Shown piece after piece: positions 35,556 to 41,833 of a DNA stretch of 64,000 nt. Each line of letters starts with the position of its first letter. Position 1 is the stretch's first letter. The stretch spans positions 310,001-374,000 of the forward strand of contig NZ_JALNMH010000001.1 in NCBI RefSeq assembly GCF_023156535.1. The letters are read 5' to 3'. Origin of the DNA: Pseudomarimonas salicorniae. Lineage in GTDB: Bacteria; Pseudomonadota; Gammaproteobacteria; Xanthomonadales; Xanthomonadaceae. Under the pieces are notes generated by a model. The model worked only from the letters and a program-made list of their open reading frames with translations. It did not search any database and was not told the origin of the DNA. A program made the translations under genes and the position numbers.

Positions 35556-35562
35556 GTTAGGT
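35556..35562 (+). other. attI-like core site (GTTAGGT)
   Basis: The first core site of the array, GTTAGGT, fits GTTRRRY except that it has no imperfect inverted partner upstream. A lone core of this type is what an attI site looks like. The first cassette begins here. Integrase-binding direct repeats of attI could not be identified. Confidence 0.45.
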
Positions 35563-35572
35563 AGCTGTAGAC

Positions 35573-35935
35573 ATGTCTATGCACGTCTCCTACATCAACG
35601 TCTTTGTCGATGACTTGGCTGGGGCGATCGAGTTCTACCGAGACTGTCTCGGGTTGGAGTTACAGTTTGCGTCACATCAGCACGGCTACGCCTCTTTCTC
35701 CGCTGGCTCAGTCCGTTTGGCTCTCGCCACGGCTCGCGACGAGCACGCTAGCCTTGTAGGGCGTCATACTGGCGTCGGCTTTGAGGTTGCCGACATCCAA
35801 GCCGAGCATGGTCGTCTCGCTGGGCGCGGAGTTCATTTTGTCATGCCGCCTACAAATCAGCCCTGGGGTGGCTTAATGGCAATGTTCGAGGATCCATCAG
35901 GCAACGTTTACTATCTCAATGAGCCGGCCAGATAG
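35573..35935 (+). CDS. VOC (glyoxalase/bleomycin-resistance fold) protein, cassette 1
   Basis: 120 residues, one full VOC domain: VSYINVFVDDLAGAIEFYRDCLGLELQF at the start and FEDPSGNVYYLNEP at the end. Metal-ligand positions (His3, Glu near the middle, Glu of the last strand) are only partly recognisable. It is the first gene of the cassette array, 11 nt after the attI-like core. VOC proteins in cassettes can be antibiotic-binding or dioxygenase relatives; the actual ligand is unknown. Codon use is visibly less GC-rich than in the flanking chromosomal genes. Confidence 0.85.
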   Translation: MSMHVSYINVFVDDLAGAIEFYRDCLGLELQFASHQHGYASFSAGSVRLALATARDEHASLVGRHTGVGFEVADIQAEHGRLAGRGVHFVMPPTNQPWGGLMAMFEDPSGNVYYLNEPAR

Positions 35936-35962
35936 GCACGCTAACGCTCTGTGCCGGCAGCT

Positions 35963-36053
35963 ACCTAACTACGCATTAGAGCGGACCGATGGGACGTGTT
36001 TCGATGTTTCCTGAGATGATGTCGGCCATCGGCCGCTCAATGCGGCGTTAGCT
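35963..36053 (+). repeat. attC site 1
   Basis: 91 bp from ACCTAAC (R'') to GTTAGCT (R'). L boxes GCATTAGAGCGGACC and GGCCGCTCAATGC pair with one unpaired base, the extrahelical-base hallmark of attC. The central segment is the same type as attC 4, 5, 7 and 9. Confidence 0.88.
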
Positions 36054-36061
36054 CTCGATTT

Positions 36062-36472
36062 ATGGCTTGTCGCTCACTCGCCTTCTTTTCGATTTTGGTC
36101 GCGTCCAGCACAACATTTGCTTGTCGTCCGATGCCGTTTTCTGAGAGCGCGATCCATGGCGCCGAGGCAATCGCTATCGGCACGATAACAAGTGTCGCCC
36201 ACCCAGAGTTCGAGGCCCAGCTCCTGAGCGGCTCGGCGCAAGTTTGGCCGAGTTATGCCCTAGACCCATACAAAGTCAGACTTGTCGTAACGGAGGTCCT
36301 CATCGGGAAAGCATCGGGCGTCATTGAGACGCAAGTCGGAGGCTGTCCTCCGCCATGGGTTCCAGGTGAATTGGCGGTTATCATCTTCCGCTCTGGTGAA
36401 CACCCGAAGCTCTGGCGCTACAAGGTCGTTGGCCCCAGAATAAGGGCCATTATGCTCGGCGACGAGAGCTAA
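36062..36472 (+). CDS. Secreted protein of unknown function, cassette 2
   Basis: 136 residues. A signal peptide (SLAFFSILVASSTTFA, then CRPMPF) could be cleaved as a lipoprotein at the cysteine following TFA, or by signal peptidase I. The body has GAEAIAIGTITSV, VRLVVTEVLIGKASGVIETQVGGC and PGELAVIIFRSGEH, a beta-rich pattern reminiscent of small periplasmic domains seen in cassette arrays. Its general layout is similar to that of cassette 9 (39475-39909). The stop codon lies in the R'' box of attC 2. No function is assigned. Confidence 0.72.
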   Translation: MACRSLAFFSILVASSTTFACRPMPFSESAIHGAEAIAIGTITSVAHPEFEAQLLSGSAQVWPSYALDPYKVRLVVTEVLIGKASGVIETQVGGCPPPWVPGELAVIIFRSGEHPKLWRYKVVGPRIRAIMLGDES

Positions 36473-36557
36473 CTATGCGTTCAAGCGGACCGCGGGGTGG
36501 TGTTTCGCTATTTCCTGAAATTTCATCGGCCCGCGGCCGCTTAACGCGGCGTTGGGC
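36467..36557 (+). repeat. attC site 2
   Basis: 91 bp from AGCTAAC to GTTGGGC. The left L box GCGTTCAAGCGGACCG and right L box CGGCCGCTTAACGC pair with an unpaired C. The L boxes are shared with attC 3 and 8. Confidence 0.88.
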
Positions 36558-36838
36558 CGCAAGGGAGTCGGGTTTCATCGAGGCTCCGCGAGATCATGTC
36601 ATCCACGCTCCGGGTCACCGTGGCGTCGGGCGCCTGGGGTCCGCTTTCGCTGTTTCCCGAACGGTTTCGCAGGCGGGCACCGCTTTCGCAGGTCAGGGGT
36701 GCTGAGTCGTGCGGCAGGTCGCCATTCCGGTGCCTGGTTCCGCTAGCATCTGGCCAGCGGCTCGGCGGATTTCAGGTGGCGGGCGACAGGGGCAGGCTTT
36801 CCGTACCGAGGCGCCTCGCTCCGGCACCCTCCCTTGCT
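36558..36838 (+). other. ORF-less cassette 3, copy 1
   Basis: 281 bp between attC 2 and attC 3 with no gene I can support: several frames stay open but none has a ribosome site, and the reading runs on through attC. It is homologous along its whole length, without net insertions or deletions, to 39085-39365. The second half is nearly identical, including TCGCCATTCCGGTGCCTGGT and CCGCTAGCATCTGG. It may carry a promoter, a small RNA or nothing. Confidence 0.7.
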
Positions 36839-36929
36839 GCCCAACTATGCGTTCAAGCGGACCGCCGGGAGGTGCTTCGATGTTTACTGATACGCTTTCG
36901 GCCGGCGGCCGCTTAACGCGGCGTTAGGA
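36839..36929 (+). repeat. attC site 3
   Basis: 91 bp from GCCCAAC (a perfect RYYYAAC) to GTTAGGA. L boxes GCGTTCAAGCGGACCG and GGCCGCTTAACGC pair with an unpaired base. Almost identical to attC 8. Confidence 0.88.
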
Positions 36930-36936
36930 AGCTTGG

Positions 36937-37386
36937 ATGGAGTGGCAGGGAGTCTTTGAGCCCATAGAGAAGCCTAGCTTCGGTAACCCGACAAGGGTTG
37001 CTGAAATGCTTCGAGAAATGTGGCCGTGTCTGTTGTTCTCTTGGTCCCGTACGGGAGTCGAGGAACTCGCCAGAATTGATGCGCAAGGGTTCAATCCACC
37101 GGAAGAGTTTCGGCAGATCGTCGCTGCACGCCCAAGCTTCCTCTGCGGAAGCGGCGTCTCTGAGGGCATCGAGCTGAGCTTCAATGTCGGGAGCGGAGAA
37201 ACCGCAGACTGCATTTGGGCGACGCTAGGTGGTGAAGACTCTGACGTCCTTGGGGTGATCGCAAAGATCGAGAAGGCGCTAGGTGCGCGGTCGATGAGTC
37301 CTGAGCCTCTCGACGTGCGCGAATACGGCGATACCTCGAAGCCCGTAAAGGGTGCGACGTTGTACCGTTCCGGCTCATCTGGCTGA
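36937..37386 (+). CDS. Protein of unknown function, cassette 4
   Basis: 149 residues, soluble, no signal peptide. Segments include MLREMWPCLLFSWSRTGVEE and VGSGETADCIWATLGGEDSD. The overall layout (alpha/beta, with a C-terminal YGDTSKPVKGATLYRSG) looks like a complete small domain. I do not recognise a family. ATG 36937 is 7 nt after the attC 3 R' box, so the cassette has almost no leader and probably relies on read-through from upstream. It ends 9 nt before attC 4. Confidence 0.7.
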   Translation: MEWQGVFEPIEKPSFGNPTRVAEMLREMWPCLLFSWSRTGVEELARIDAQGFNPPEEFRQIVAARPSFLCGSGVSEGIELSFNVGSGETADCIWATLGGEDSDVLGVIAKIEKALGARSMSPEPLDVREYGDTSKPVKGATLYRSGSSG

Positions 37387-37395
37387 GCGACAGCT

Positions 37396-37486
37396 TCCTA
37401 ACTACGCATTAGAGCGGACCGATGGGACGTGCTTCGATGTTTCCTGAGATGATGTCGGCCATCGGCCGCTCAATGCGGCGTTAGCC
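37396..37486 (+). repeat. attC site 4
   Basis: 91 bp from TCCTAAC to GTTAGCC. L boxes GCATTAGAGCGGACC and GGCCGCTCAATGC. Differs from attC 1 at only a few bases. Confidence 0.88.
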
Positions 37487-37491
37487 ATCAT

Positions 37492-37851
37492 ATGAGACGG
37501 TCGATTGCGTCCGGGTTTGCCTGCTTGCTCACTGCCTGCGCGGCCTACGGACCGATGAAGGGCGAGCCGAGTCAGGGAGGTTTCGGCTACTCGGAAGAGC
37601 GAACCTCAAACTCCACTTGGCTCGTTCGTTACGACGGCCACAACGAATCAAGCTATGAGAGCCTGCGCTCCGGGCTTGTGAGAAGGGCGTCAGAGCTCTG
37701 TCCAGGTTCTTTTTCAGTTTCGGATTACCGGCTGGAGCGCCACTTCGTTCTTCATTCTCGAAAGGTCGTCTGGCCGTTTGTGCAGGCCAAAGTTGAGTGC
37801 ACGGCTGATCCGATTGACAACTCGGTCTTGTTCGCGCCAGATGAAGGCTAA
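37492..37851 (+). CDS. Small lipoprotein, cassette 5 (CC0125/CC1285-like)
   Basis: 119 residues. The lipobox SGFACLLTACAAYGP puts the lipidated cysteine near residue 17. The body contains TWLVRYDGHNESSYESLRSG and RRASELCPGSFSVSDYRLER. This 'W.V.Y.GN..T....V...L.RAAElC...G...F.V' layout is like the CC0125/CC1285 family of small lipoproteins in proteobacteria; I am moderately sure of the resemblance. Likely anchored at a membrane facing the periplasm. The stop codon is inside attC 5. Confidence 0.75.
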   Translation: MRRSIASGFACLLTACAAYGPMKGEPSQGGFGYSEERTSNSTWLVRYDGHNESSYESLRSGLVRRASELCPGSFSVSDYRLERHFVLHSRKVVWPFVQAKVECTADPIDNSVLFAPDEG

Positions 37852-37936
37852 CTGTGTATTCGAGCGGACCGATGGGGTTGGCCTTCGAGTTTCCTGACAA
37901 GATGTCGGCCATCGGCCGCTCAATACGGCGTTAGCC
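37846..37936 (+). repeat. attC site 5
   Basis: 91 bp from GGCTAAC to GTTAGCC. L boxes GTATTCGAGCGGACC and GGCCGCTCAATAC pair with an extrahelical C. Confidence 0.88.
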
Positions 37937-37974
37937 ACCTTTCACGAGTTCTCTCGAGTCTCGTCGAGATCGCA

Positions 37975-38460
37975 ATGAACCGACCAAGCGTTCTCGTAGT
38001 TCTGCTGTTAGCGGCCATCGTTGGCTCAGCCCTAATCTATGTATGGCCTTTCTTGGCACTCTTCAGCCCGAGCGAAGCTGCGTTTGTGCTGGGGCTTGGG
38101 GTAGGCGTAGTTCTACTGGCGTGGCTCCCCCTGCTGTACCCTCTGTTTATGATTGTTCGTTCGAAGCCTCAGCAGCCCTGGCGGTTTAGGTTTGTCGGCG
38201 TGGTTGGCTCACTCACCTATGGAGCCTCGCTGCTGTTGGCCGCCGTAGTCGGGGTTCCATTGGAGCTTTACCTCTTTCACGTGGCCCCCCAGCTCCAGGC
38301 CATGGGTGAGCCAGTTGGTGAGCCGGTGGTAATTGCGGGAGAGTTCATCCTTTCCTACGGCTGGATCGCAGCTCCTGCATTGCTCTCAGTTGCTTCAGTT
38401 GTGCTCACTAGATACCTTCTGCCTCGTTGGTCGGCAGTCGTTTCGGCGCTAGGCGGCTAA
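37975..38460 (+). CDS. Four-helix membrane protein, cassette 6
   Basis: 161 residues with four hydrophobic stretches: about 6-28 (VLVVLLLAAIVGSALIYVWP), 36-60 (VLGLGVGVVLLAWLPLLYPL), 73-97 (VGSLTYGASLLLAAVVGVPL) and 122-145 (LSYGWIAAPALLSVASVVLT). Probably an inner-membrane protein. No known family recognised. The start codon is 39 nt after attC 5, a longer leader than the other cassettes, which could hold its own translation signal. The stop codon is in attC 6. Confidence 0.75.
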   Translation: MNRPSVLVVLLLAAIVGSALIYVWPFLALFSPSEAAFVLGLGVGVVLLAWLPLLYPLFMIVRSKPQQPWRFRFVGVVGSLTYGASLLLAAVVGVPLELYLFHVAPQLQAMGEPVGEPVVIAGEFILSYGWIAAPALLSVASVVLTRYLLPRWSAVVSALGG

Positions 38461-38544
38461 CTGTGCGTTAGAGCGGACCTGCGGGGAGATACTTCGAATG
38501 AACCGATCACTGTCGGCCGCAGGCCGCTCAACGCGGCGTTGGGC
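38455..38544 (+). repeat. attC site 6
   Basis: 90 bp from GGCTAAC to GTTGGGC. L boxes GCGTTAGAGCGGACC and GGCCGCTCAACGC. The centre (TCGAATGAACCGATCACTGT) differs from the other sites and resembles attC 10. Confidence 0.87.
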
Positions 38545-38565
38545 GACTCCGTAGAGGGCTTCGTG

Positions 38566-38982
38566 ATGATCCAGGCACTCGCCGATACCCTCAGCCTGAA
38601 AGGCGTCTTAGATGGGCTCAAGCCATTCGGGTGGGAGCATGTCGATCACTGGCAGCAGGGTGAATTCCACCACGACGTCGTGCTGAGGGTTCAGTCACCT
38701 CCGCCGGAGCTTCCTGGTGAAGTGGTTGTGGTTTCTACCAACTGCAATGGCGGGGTGAAGGAGGTCCTGTGCCTGTCGGAGATCCCCGACCGTTATGGAC
38801 TGTGGCATCACCGCTGCCCAGACAACCCGGAGTTCGACGGCCCTGCTCCGTCAATCAAGGCGGTAGCAAGAACTGTTCACTGGTTTGACCCGTGTGACCT
38901 CTTGAAGCCTGGCACTCGCAGCGAATACCGCGAGGAGTTCCGTGAGCGTCAGCGAGGCGGCGGGTACACTTGCAAGAAGTAG
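38566..38982 (+). CDS. Protein of unknown function, cassette 7
   Basis: 138 residues from ATG 38566 (GTG 38563 just before is equally possible; GAGGG lies 8-12 nt upstream). Soluble, without a signal peptide. Segments: DGLKPFGWEHVDHWQQGEFHH, DVVLRVQSPPPELPGEVVVV and STNCNGGVKEVLCL, ending in a basic tail. No family is recognised. The His/Cys/Asp content is high for its size, so metal binding is conceivable but unproven. Confidence 0.7.
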   Translation: MIQALADTLSLKGVLDGLKPFGWEHVDHWQQGEFHHDVVLRVQSPPPELPGEVVVVSTNCNGGVKEVLCLSEIPDRYGLWHHRCPDNPEFDGPAPSIKAVARTVHWFDPCDLLKPGTRSEYREEFRERQRGGGYTCKK

Positions 38983-38993
38983 CGAGTTGAGTC

Positions 38994-39084
38994 GCCCAAC
39001 TATGCATTCGAGCGGACCGATGGGGCTGGCCTTCGAGTTTCCTGACATGATGTCGGCCATCGGCCGCTCAATGCGGCGTTGGGC
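38994..39084 (+). repeat. attC site 7
   Basis: 91 bp from GCCCAAC to GTTGGGC. L boxes GCATTCGAGCGGACC and GGCCGCTCAATGC, with an extrahelical C. Confidence 0.88.
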
Positions 39085-39365
39085 CGCAAGGGAGTCGGGT
39101 TCCTTTCGGGCGCTGCGGCGGCATGTCGCGCAGGCGCCGGTTCACCGTTGCGTCGGGCGCTTGGGGTCGGTTTTCGCTGTTTCCCAGGTCGTTTCGCAGG
39201 CGGGCACCGCTTTCGCAGGCCGGGGTTGCTGAGTCGTGCAGCAAGTCGCCATTCCGGTGCCTGGTTCCGCTAGCATCTGGTCAGCGGCTCGGCAGATTGC
39301 GGCGCACAGGCGACAGGGGCAGGCTTTCCGTCCCGAGGCGCCTTGCTCCGGCACCCTCCCTTGCT
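39085..39365 (+). other. ORF-less cassette 8, copy 2
   Basis: 281 bp, the same length as 36558-36838 and homologous throughout. The first 70 bp have diverged most; the last 190 bp are nearly the same. No frame is better supported than another. With its attC it makes a 372-bp cassette, again equal to copy 1. The two copies are separated by four coding cassettes. Confidence 0.72.
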
Positions 39366-39456
39366 GCCCAACTATGCGTTCAAGCGGACCGCCGGGAGGT
39401 GCTTCGATGTTTACTGATACGCTTTCGGCCGGCGGCCGCTTAACGCGGCGTTAGCC
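39366..39456 (+). repeat. attC site 8
   Basis: 91 bp from GCCCAAC to GTTAGCC, nearly identical to attC 3, consistent with duplication of the whole ORF-less cassette together with its attC. Confidence 0.88.
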
Positions 39457-39474
39457 TTCGCAGGAGAGTTGGTC

Positions 39475-39909
39475 GTGTACTCAAGGATCCAAGCGCTCCT
39501 CGTCCTGCTCCTTGCCTCGTCGCCTGCATTCGCATGCAGTCCTGCTGTTGAAGCTCCTCTTCCAACCATGCCGACCGGCGAGAAAGTAAGGGCATTCTCG
39601 AGCGAAGACTTGGCTCTGGTAGGTGAAGTCAGAGGCAGTTTTCGCGAGCCGTGGCGTGTTGGTCTCTTTGTCCGTGTGACCGATGCCATCGCTGGCCCGG
39701 TCCAGATTGACGACATTGTAGAAATTGAGTTTATGGGCGGCACCTACATATGCGGCGAGACTTGGCACTCCGCGCAAGACGTAAAGGCCGAGGAGTTCCC
39801 ATCCGGCTCGCGGGTTTTTCTTCTTATACCGCGCAGCAGCAAGCCATATCGCGTCCACACTTCTGAGTTCGGCTCCCGCTTCCGTGTTCTTGCTAGGCGC
39901 GAAGGCTAA
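39475..39909 (+). CDS. Secreted or lipid-anchored protein of unknown function, cassette 9
   Basis: 144 residues from GTG 39475, chosen because AGGAGA lies 7 nt upstream. A signal peptide or lipobox (LLVLLLASSPAFACSP) is followed by a beta-rich body: EDLALVGEVRGSF, VGLFVRVTDAIAGPVQIDDIVEIEF, GTYICGETW and SGSRVFLLIP. The arrangement (signal, one Cys right after it, 'Vg.V', 'v....G', 'G..v.l...') recalls cassette 2, so the two may be distant relatives. No function is assigned. The stop codon lies in attC 9. Confidence 0.72.
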   Translation: MYSRIQALLVLLLASSPAFACSPAVEAPLPTMPTGEKVRAFSSEDLALVGEVRGSFREPWRVGLFVRVTDAIAGPVQIDDIVEIEFMGGTYICGETWHSAQDVKAEEFPSGSRVFLLIPRSSKPYRVHTSEFGSRFRVLARREG

Positions 39910-39994
39910 CTATGCAATCGAGCGGACCGATGGGGCTGGCCTTCGAATTTCCTGACATGATGTCGGCCATCGGCCGCTCAATACGGCGTTAGCC
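39904..39994 (+). repeat. attC site 9
   Basis: 91 bp from GGCTAAC to GTTAGCC. L boxes GCAATCGAGCGGACC and GGCCGCTCAATAC, with slightly weaker pairing than the other sites. Confidence 0.86.
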
Positions 39995-40018
39995 ACCGCA
40001 ATCGGAGGTAGTCGCAGT

Positions 40019-40399
40019 TTGGAAGCCTACGATCCAAGTATTGCGCCGGTCGCTGAGCAGTGGCTCGCGCTTTCAGAGTTGGAGCGCATCGATCTCGTCG
40101 AGGAGTTTCACAGTGTATCGGGAGATTTCGGTGAGAGCTTGCGCTTGCACTCTACGATTCATGCTGTCGTCGAGAACCAGCTTGCCCAGGGTCAGCCCGT
40201 AGAAGCACGGGCAGCTCTTGCGCGCTTGCTCCAGGGTGGTGTGACGCGTCACGATGCGATTCATGCAATCGGTAGCGTCTTGGCAGAGCACCTGTTTCCT
40301 GTTCTCCGAGAGGCCGAGGTTCCACAAGAGTTCAATCGGCTTAGCTATGTTCGTGGGCTTGCGAAGCTAACGGCGAGGAAGTGGCGAAGCTGTGGCTAA
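40019..40399 (+). CDS. DUF-type helical protein, cassette 10
   Basis: 126 residues from TTG 40019, behind a strong GGAGG at 40005-40009. Soluble and helical. The central motif LHSTIHAVVENQLAQG, then TRHDAIHAIGSVLAEHLF, is a pattern seen in uncharacterised bacterial proteins; I recognise the pattern but not a reliable family name. The conserved His residues could form a metal or active site. The stop codon lies in attC 10. Confidence 0.72.
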   Translation: MEAYDPSIAPVAEQWLALSELERIDLVEEFHSVSGDFGESLRLHSTIHAVVENQLAQGQPVEARAALARLLQGGVTRHDAIHAIGSVLAEHLFPVLREAEVPQEFNRLSYVRGLAKLTARKWRSCG

Positions 40400-40480
40400 C
40401 TATGTGTTCAACCGGACCGGGGAGGTAGTTCGAATTAACCGAACACTGTCGGCCGCAGGCCGGTTAACACGGCGTTAGGC
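40394..40480 (+). repeat. attC site 10
   Basis: 87 bp from GGCTAAC to GTTAGGC, the shortest site. L boxes GTGTTCAACCGGACC and GGCCGGTTAACAC. The centre TCGAATTAACCGAACACTGT matches the attC 6 subtype. The left L box carries compensating changes (AACCGG for AAGCGG, CCGGTT for CCGCTT), which preserve pairing. Confidence 0.87.
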
Positions 40481-40496
40481 CATCGGAGGATGGACC

Positions 40497-40775
40497 GTGA
40501 GTAATTGGAAGCGCCCGTTCACAGAGTCGTTGCTCTTGGGTACCGCGCTTACTCTGACGGTACTCTTCATCGCCAGAGCTCAGATGTTCACGCTCCTCGA
40601 GTGGATTGGGCCGGTGTTCTACGTTCCCTTTCAGGGTTCAGTGCTTCTTTCCGGCAACGCGGAAGAGCCATCGCCGTGGCTCTACCATACGATAATGTTT
40701 CTTCAGTTCTTTCTGGCAGTCTTCATCGTGGGGTGGGTGGTCGGTCGGTACCGAGAACGGCCGGCCAAGGCCTAA
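40497..40775 (+). CDS. Two-helix membrane protein, cassette 11
   Basis: 92 residues from GTG 40497, behind GGAGGA with 6-nt spacing. Two hydrophobic helices (about 12-30 and 66-84) flank a loop with VFYVPFQGSVLLSGNAEEPSPW. The C-terminus is short and basic (GRYRERPAKA), probably cytoplasmic. No family recognised. The stop codon lies in the R'' half of a truncated attC, and this is the last recognisable cassette. Confidence 0.75.
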   Translation: MSNWKRPFTESLLLGTALTLTVLFIARAQMFTLLEWIGPVFYVPFQGSVLLSGNAEEPSPWLYHTIMFLQFFLAVFIVGWVVGRYRERPAKA

Positions 40776-40800
40776 CTATGTATTTCACCGAACCCGGGTT
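40770..40800 (+). repeat. Truncated attC at the right end of the array
   Basis: R'' GCCTAAC and a left L-like segment TATGTATTTCACCGAACCC are present, but no matching right L box or GTTRRRY follows within 150 bp. The array appears cut here. From 40800 to 41053 I see no gene and only weak core-like sequences (GTTGGCC near 40946). Confidence 0.6.
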
Positions 40801-41053
40801 CAGTGCCCCGCGCCGGAGGTTGTGCAGCCGGCCAGCAAGGCGCGCGTCGCAGGGCGTGGTGGTGCAACGGCCAGGACGCGCAGCACACGGATGGCTGCAC
40901 GATCCCGGCCCGAAGGCTTTCCACGGTGTACGCCCGCACTTTCGTTGGCCGCCTTGAGCGTGGCACCACTACGTCCTTCGGTGTTCGCCCTGGTGCGAGC
41001 GCGCACCGTGGCATCCCGGGTCACCGGACCTGTTCAGAGGCTTCTAACCGCCC

Positions 41054-41416
41054 ATGCCCAAGCAACCGCCAACCCCCCTGGTTCTCGCCGGTGTCTCCTA
41101 TCTGGGTTATCTGTGCTGGTCGCTGATCGCCACCCGATCCGTTGTGGTGGGCGGCGTGCATCTTGTCTTGTCTGCGGTGCTCTTCTTCTTTGTCATGCGT
41201 GGCAGCAGGATGGCTGCACGCATTCTTGCCGCTCTTTGTGGGCTTAGCGCGCTGGTTCTGTTCGTCGCTGCGGTGGCAACGTTTCAAGCTCAACCGCGGG
41301 CGGCCGGTACGCTCACCGTGATGTCGGGGCTTCTGGCTCTCTTCGTCGCCTACTTGTGTCGAAGCGATGCCATGAAGCGGTTCCAGGAGCGCTCGGCCGC
41401 CAGTTCATCGCCATGA
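41054..41416 (+). CDS. Small four-helix membrane protein
   Basis: 120 residues with four hydrophobic segments (about 8-24, 29-48, 53-74 and 84-104), a short basic loop MRGSRMAARI between the second and third, and a hydrophilic tail. Not assigned to a family. It lies 280 bp beyond the truncated attC, with less GC than the chromosomal genes. It could be an old cassette that lost its attC. The ATG is preceded by no clear ribosome site. Confidence 0.6.
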   Translation: MPKQPPTPLVLAGVSYLGYLCWSLIATRSVVVGGVHLVLSAVLFFFVMRGSRMAARILAALCGLSALVLFVAAVATFQAQPRAAGTLTVMSGLLALFVAYLCRSDAMKRFQERSAASSSP

Positions 41417-41584
41417 TCGGCGACCAACCATTCGAACCAGTGCGGGTTCGGTGTTTCCTGAAGTCGCTGTGAGCTGAGCGCCAACCGATCCATCATGCTG
41501 GGCTGGAGCACGGGCCGCCACCTGCCCGGCAAGGCGGACGCCTCTCCTTTCGAACCTGAGCGCTGCCGACGGCTTCCCCATCTG

Positions 41585-41640
41585 GCGCACCGATTCGGGC
41601 CTTCGGACGCTATGCCCGGTGCGGCCAGCCGCACCCTATG
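41585..41640 (-). repeat. Type C palindromic repeat
   Basis: Imperfect inverted repeat GGCGCACCGATTCGGGCCTT ... CCGGTGCGGCCAGCCGCACC, ending CCTATGG, the same family as 10299-10370. It stands without B or A palindromes next to it. Confidence 0.75.
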
Positions 41641-41751
41641 GGTGTCCTCTACGCGGCTGAACCGGCATTTCCTTCAGTCTCAACGAAGCCGGTGGGGTGG
41701 CGGAATTTGGGAGGTGGGGCGCGGAGTTGTCGGGCGACCTCCTCCCGACCG

Positions 41752-41782
41752 CCCCTTGCGCCGCCTGCGGCGGTGCAAGGGG
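41752..41782. terminator. Hairpin 3' of the phospholipase-D gene
   Basis: Stem CCCCTTGCGCCGCC against GGCGGTGCAAGGGG with one G-T pair and a 3-nt loop, 52 nt beyond the stop codon of the minus-strand PLD gene. No U-run. It could end the four-gene minus-strand transcript. Confidence 0.4.
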
Positions 41783-41833
41783 AGGGGTAGGCGCTACAGT
41801 GGCGCAAGGGAAGGTGTGGAGGCAGGCTTCGCA

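Larger units (their letters stand above)
41417..41833. other. Gene-free interval with C palindrome and hairpin
   Basis: About 417 bp. A type C palindrome occurs at 41585-41640 (GCCCGGTGCGGCCAGCCGCA then CCCTATG), a hairpin at 41752-41782, and nothing else I can support. Composition returns to the GC-rich chromosomal level here. Confidence 0.65.

Noticed and set aside
35061-35572. Remnant of an integron integrase
   Set aside because: Neither strand gives tyrosine-recombinase motifs; the open frames here are GC-rich shadows.
36552-36927. Small frames inside the two ORF-less cassettes (64-106 codons)
   Set aside because: Several overlapping frames are equally conserved because the copies align without indels. 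None has a ribosome site, and two run into attC.
40800-41053. A twelfth cassette with a long attC ending at GTTGGCC (about 40946)
   Set aside because: No pairing L boxes were found between 40776 and 40952, and the length would exceed the other sites by nearly two-fold.
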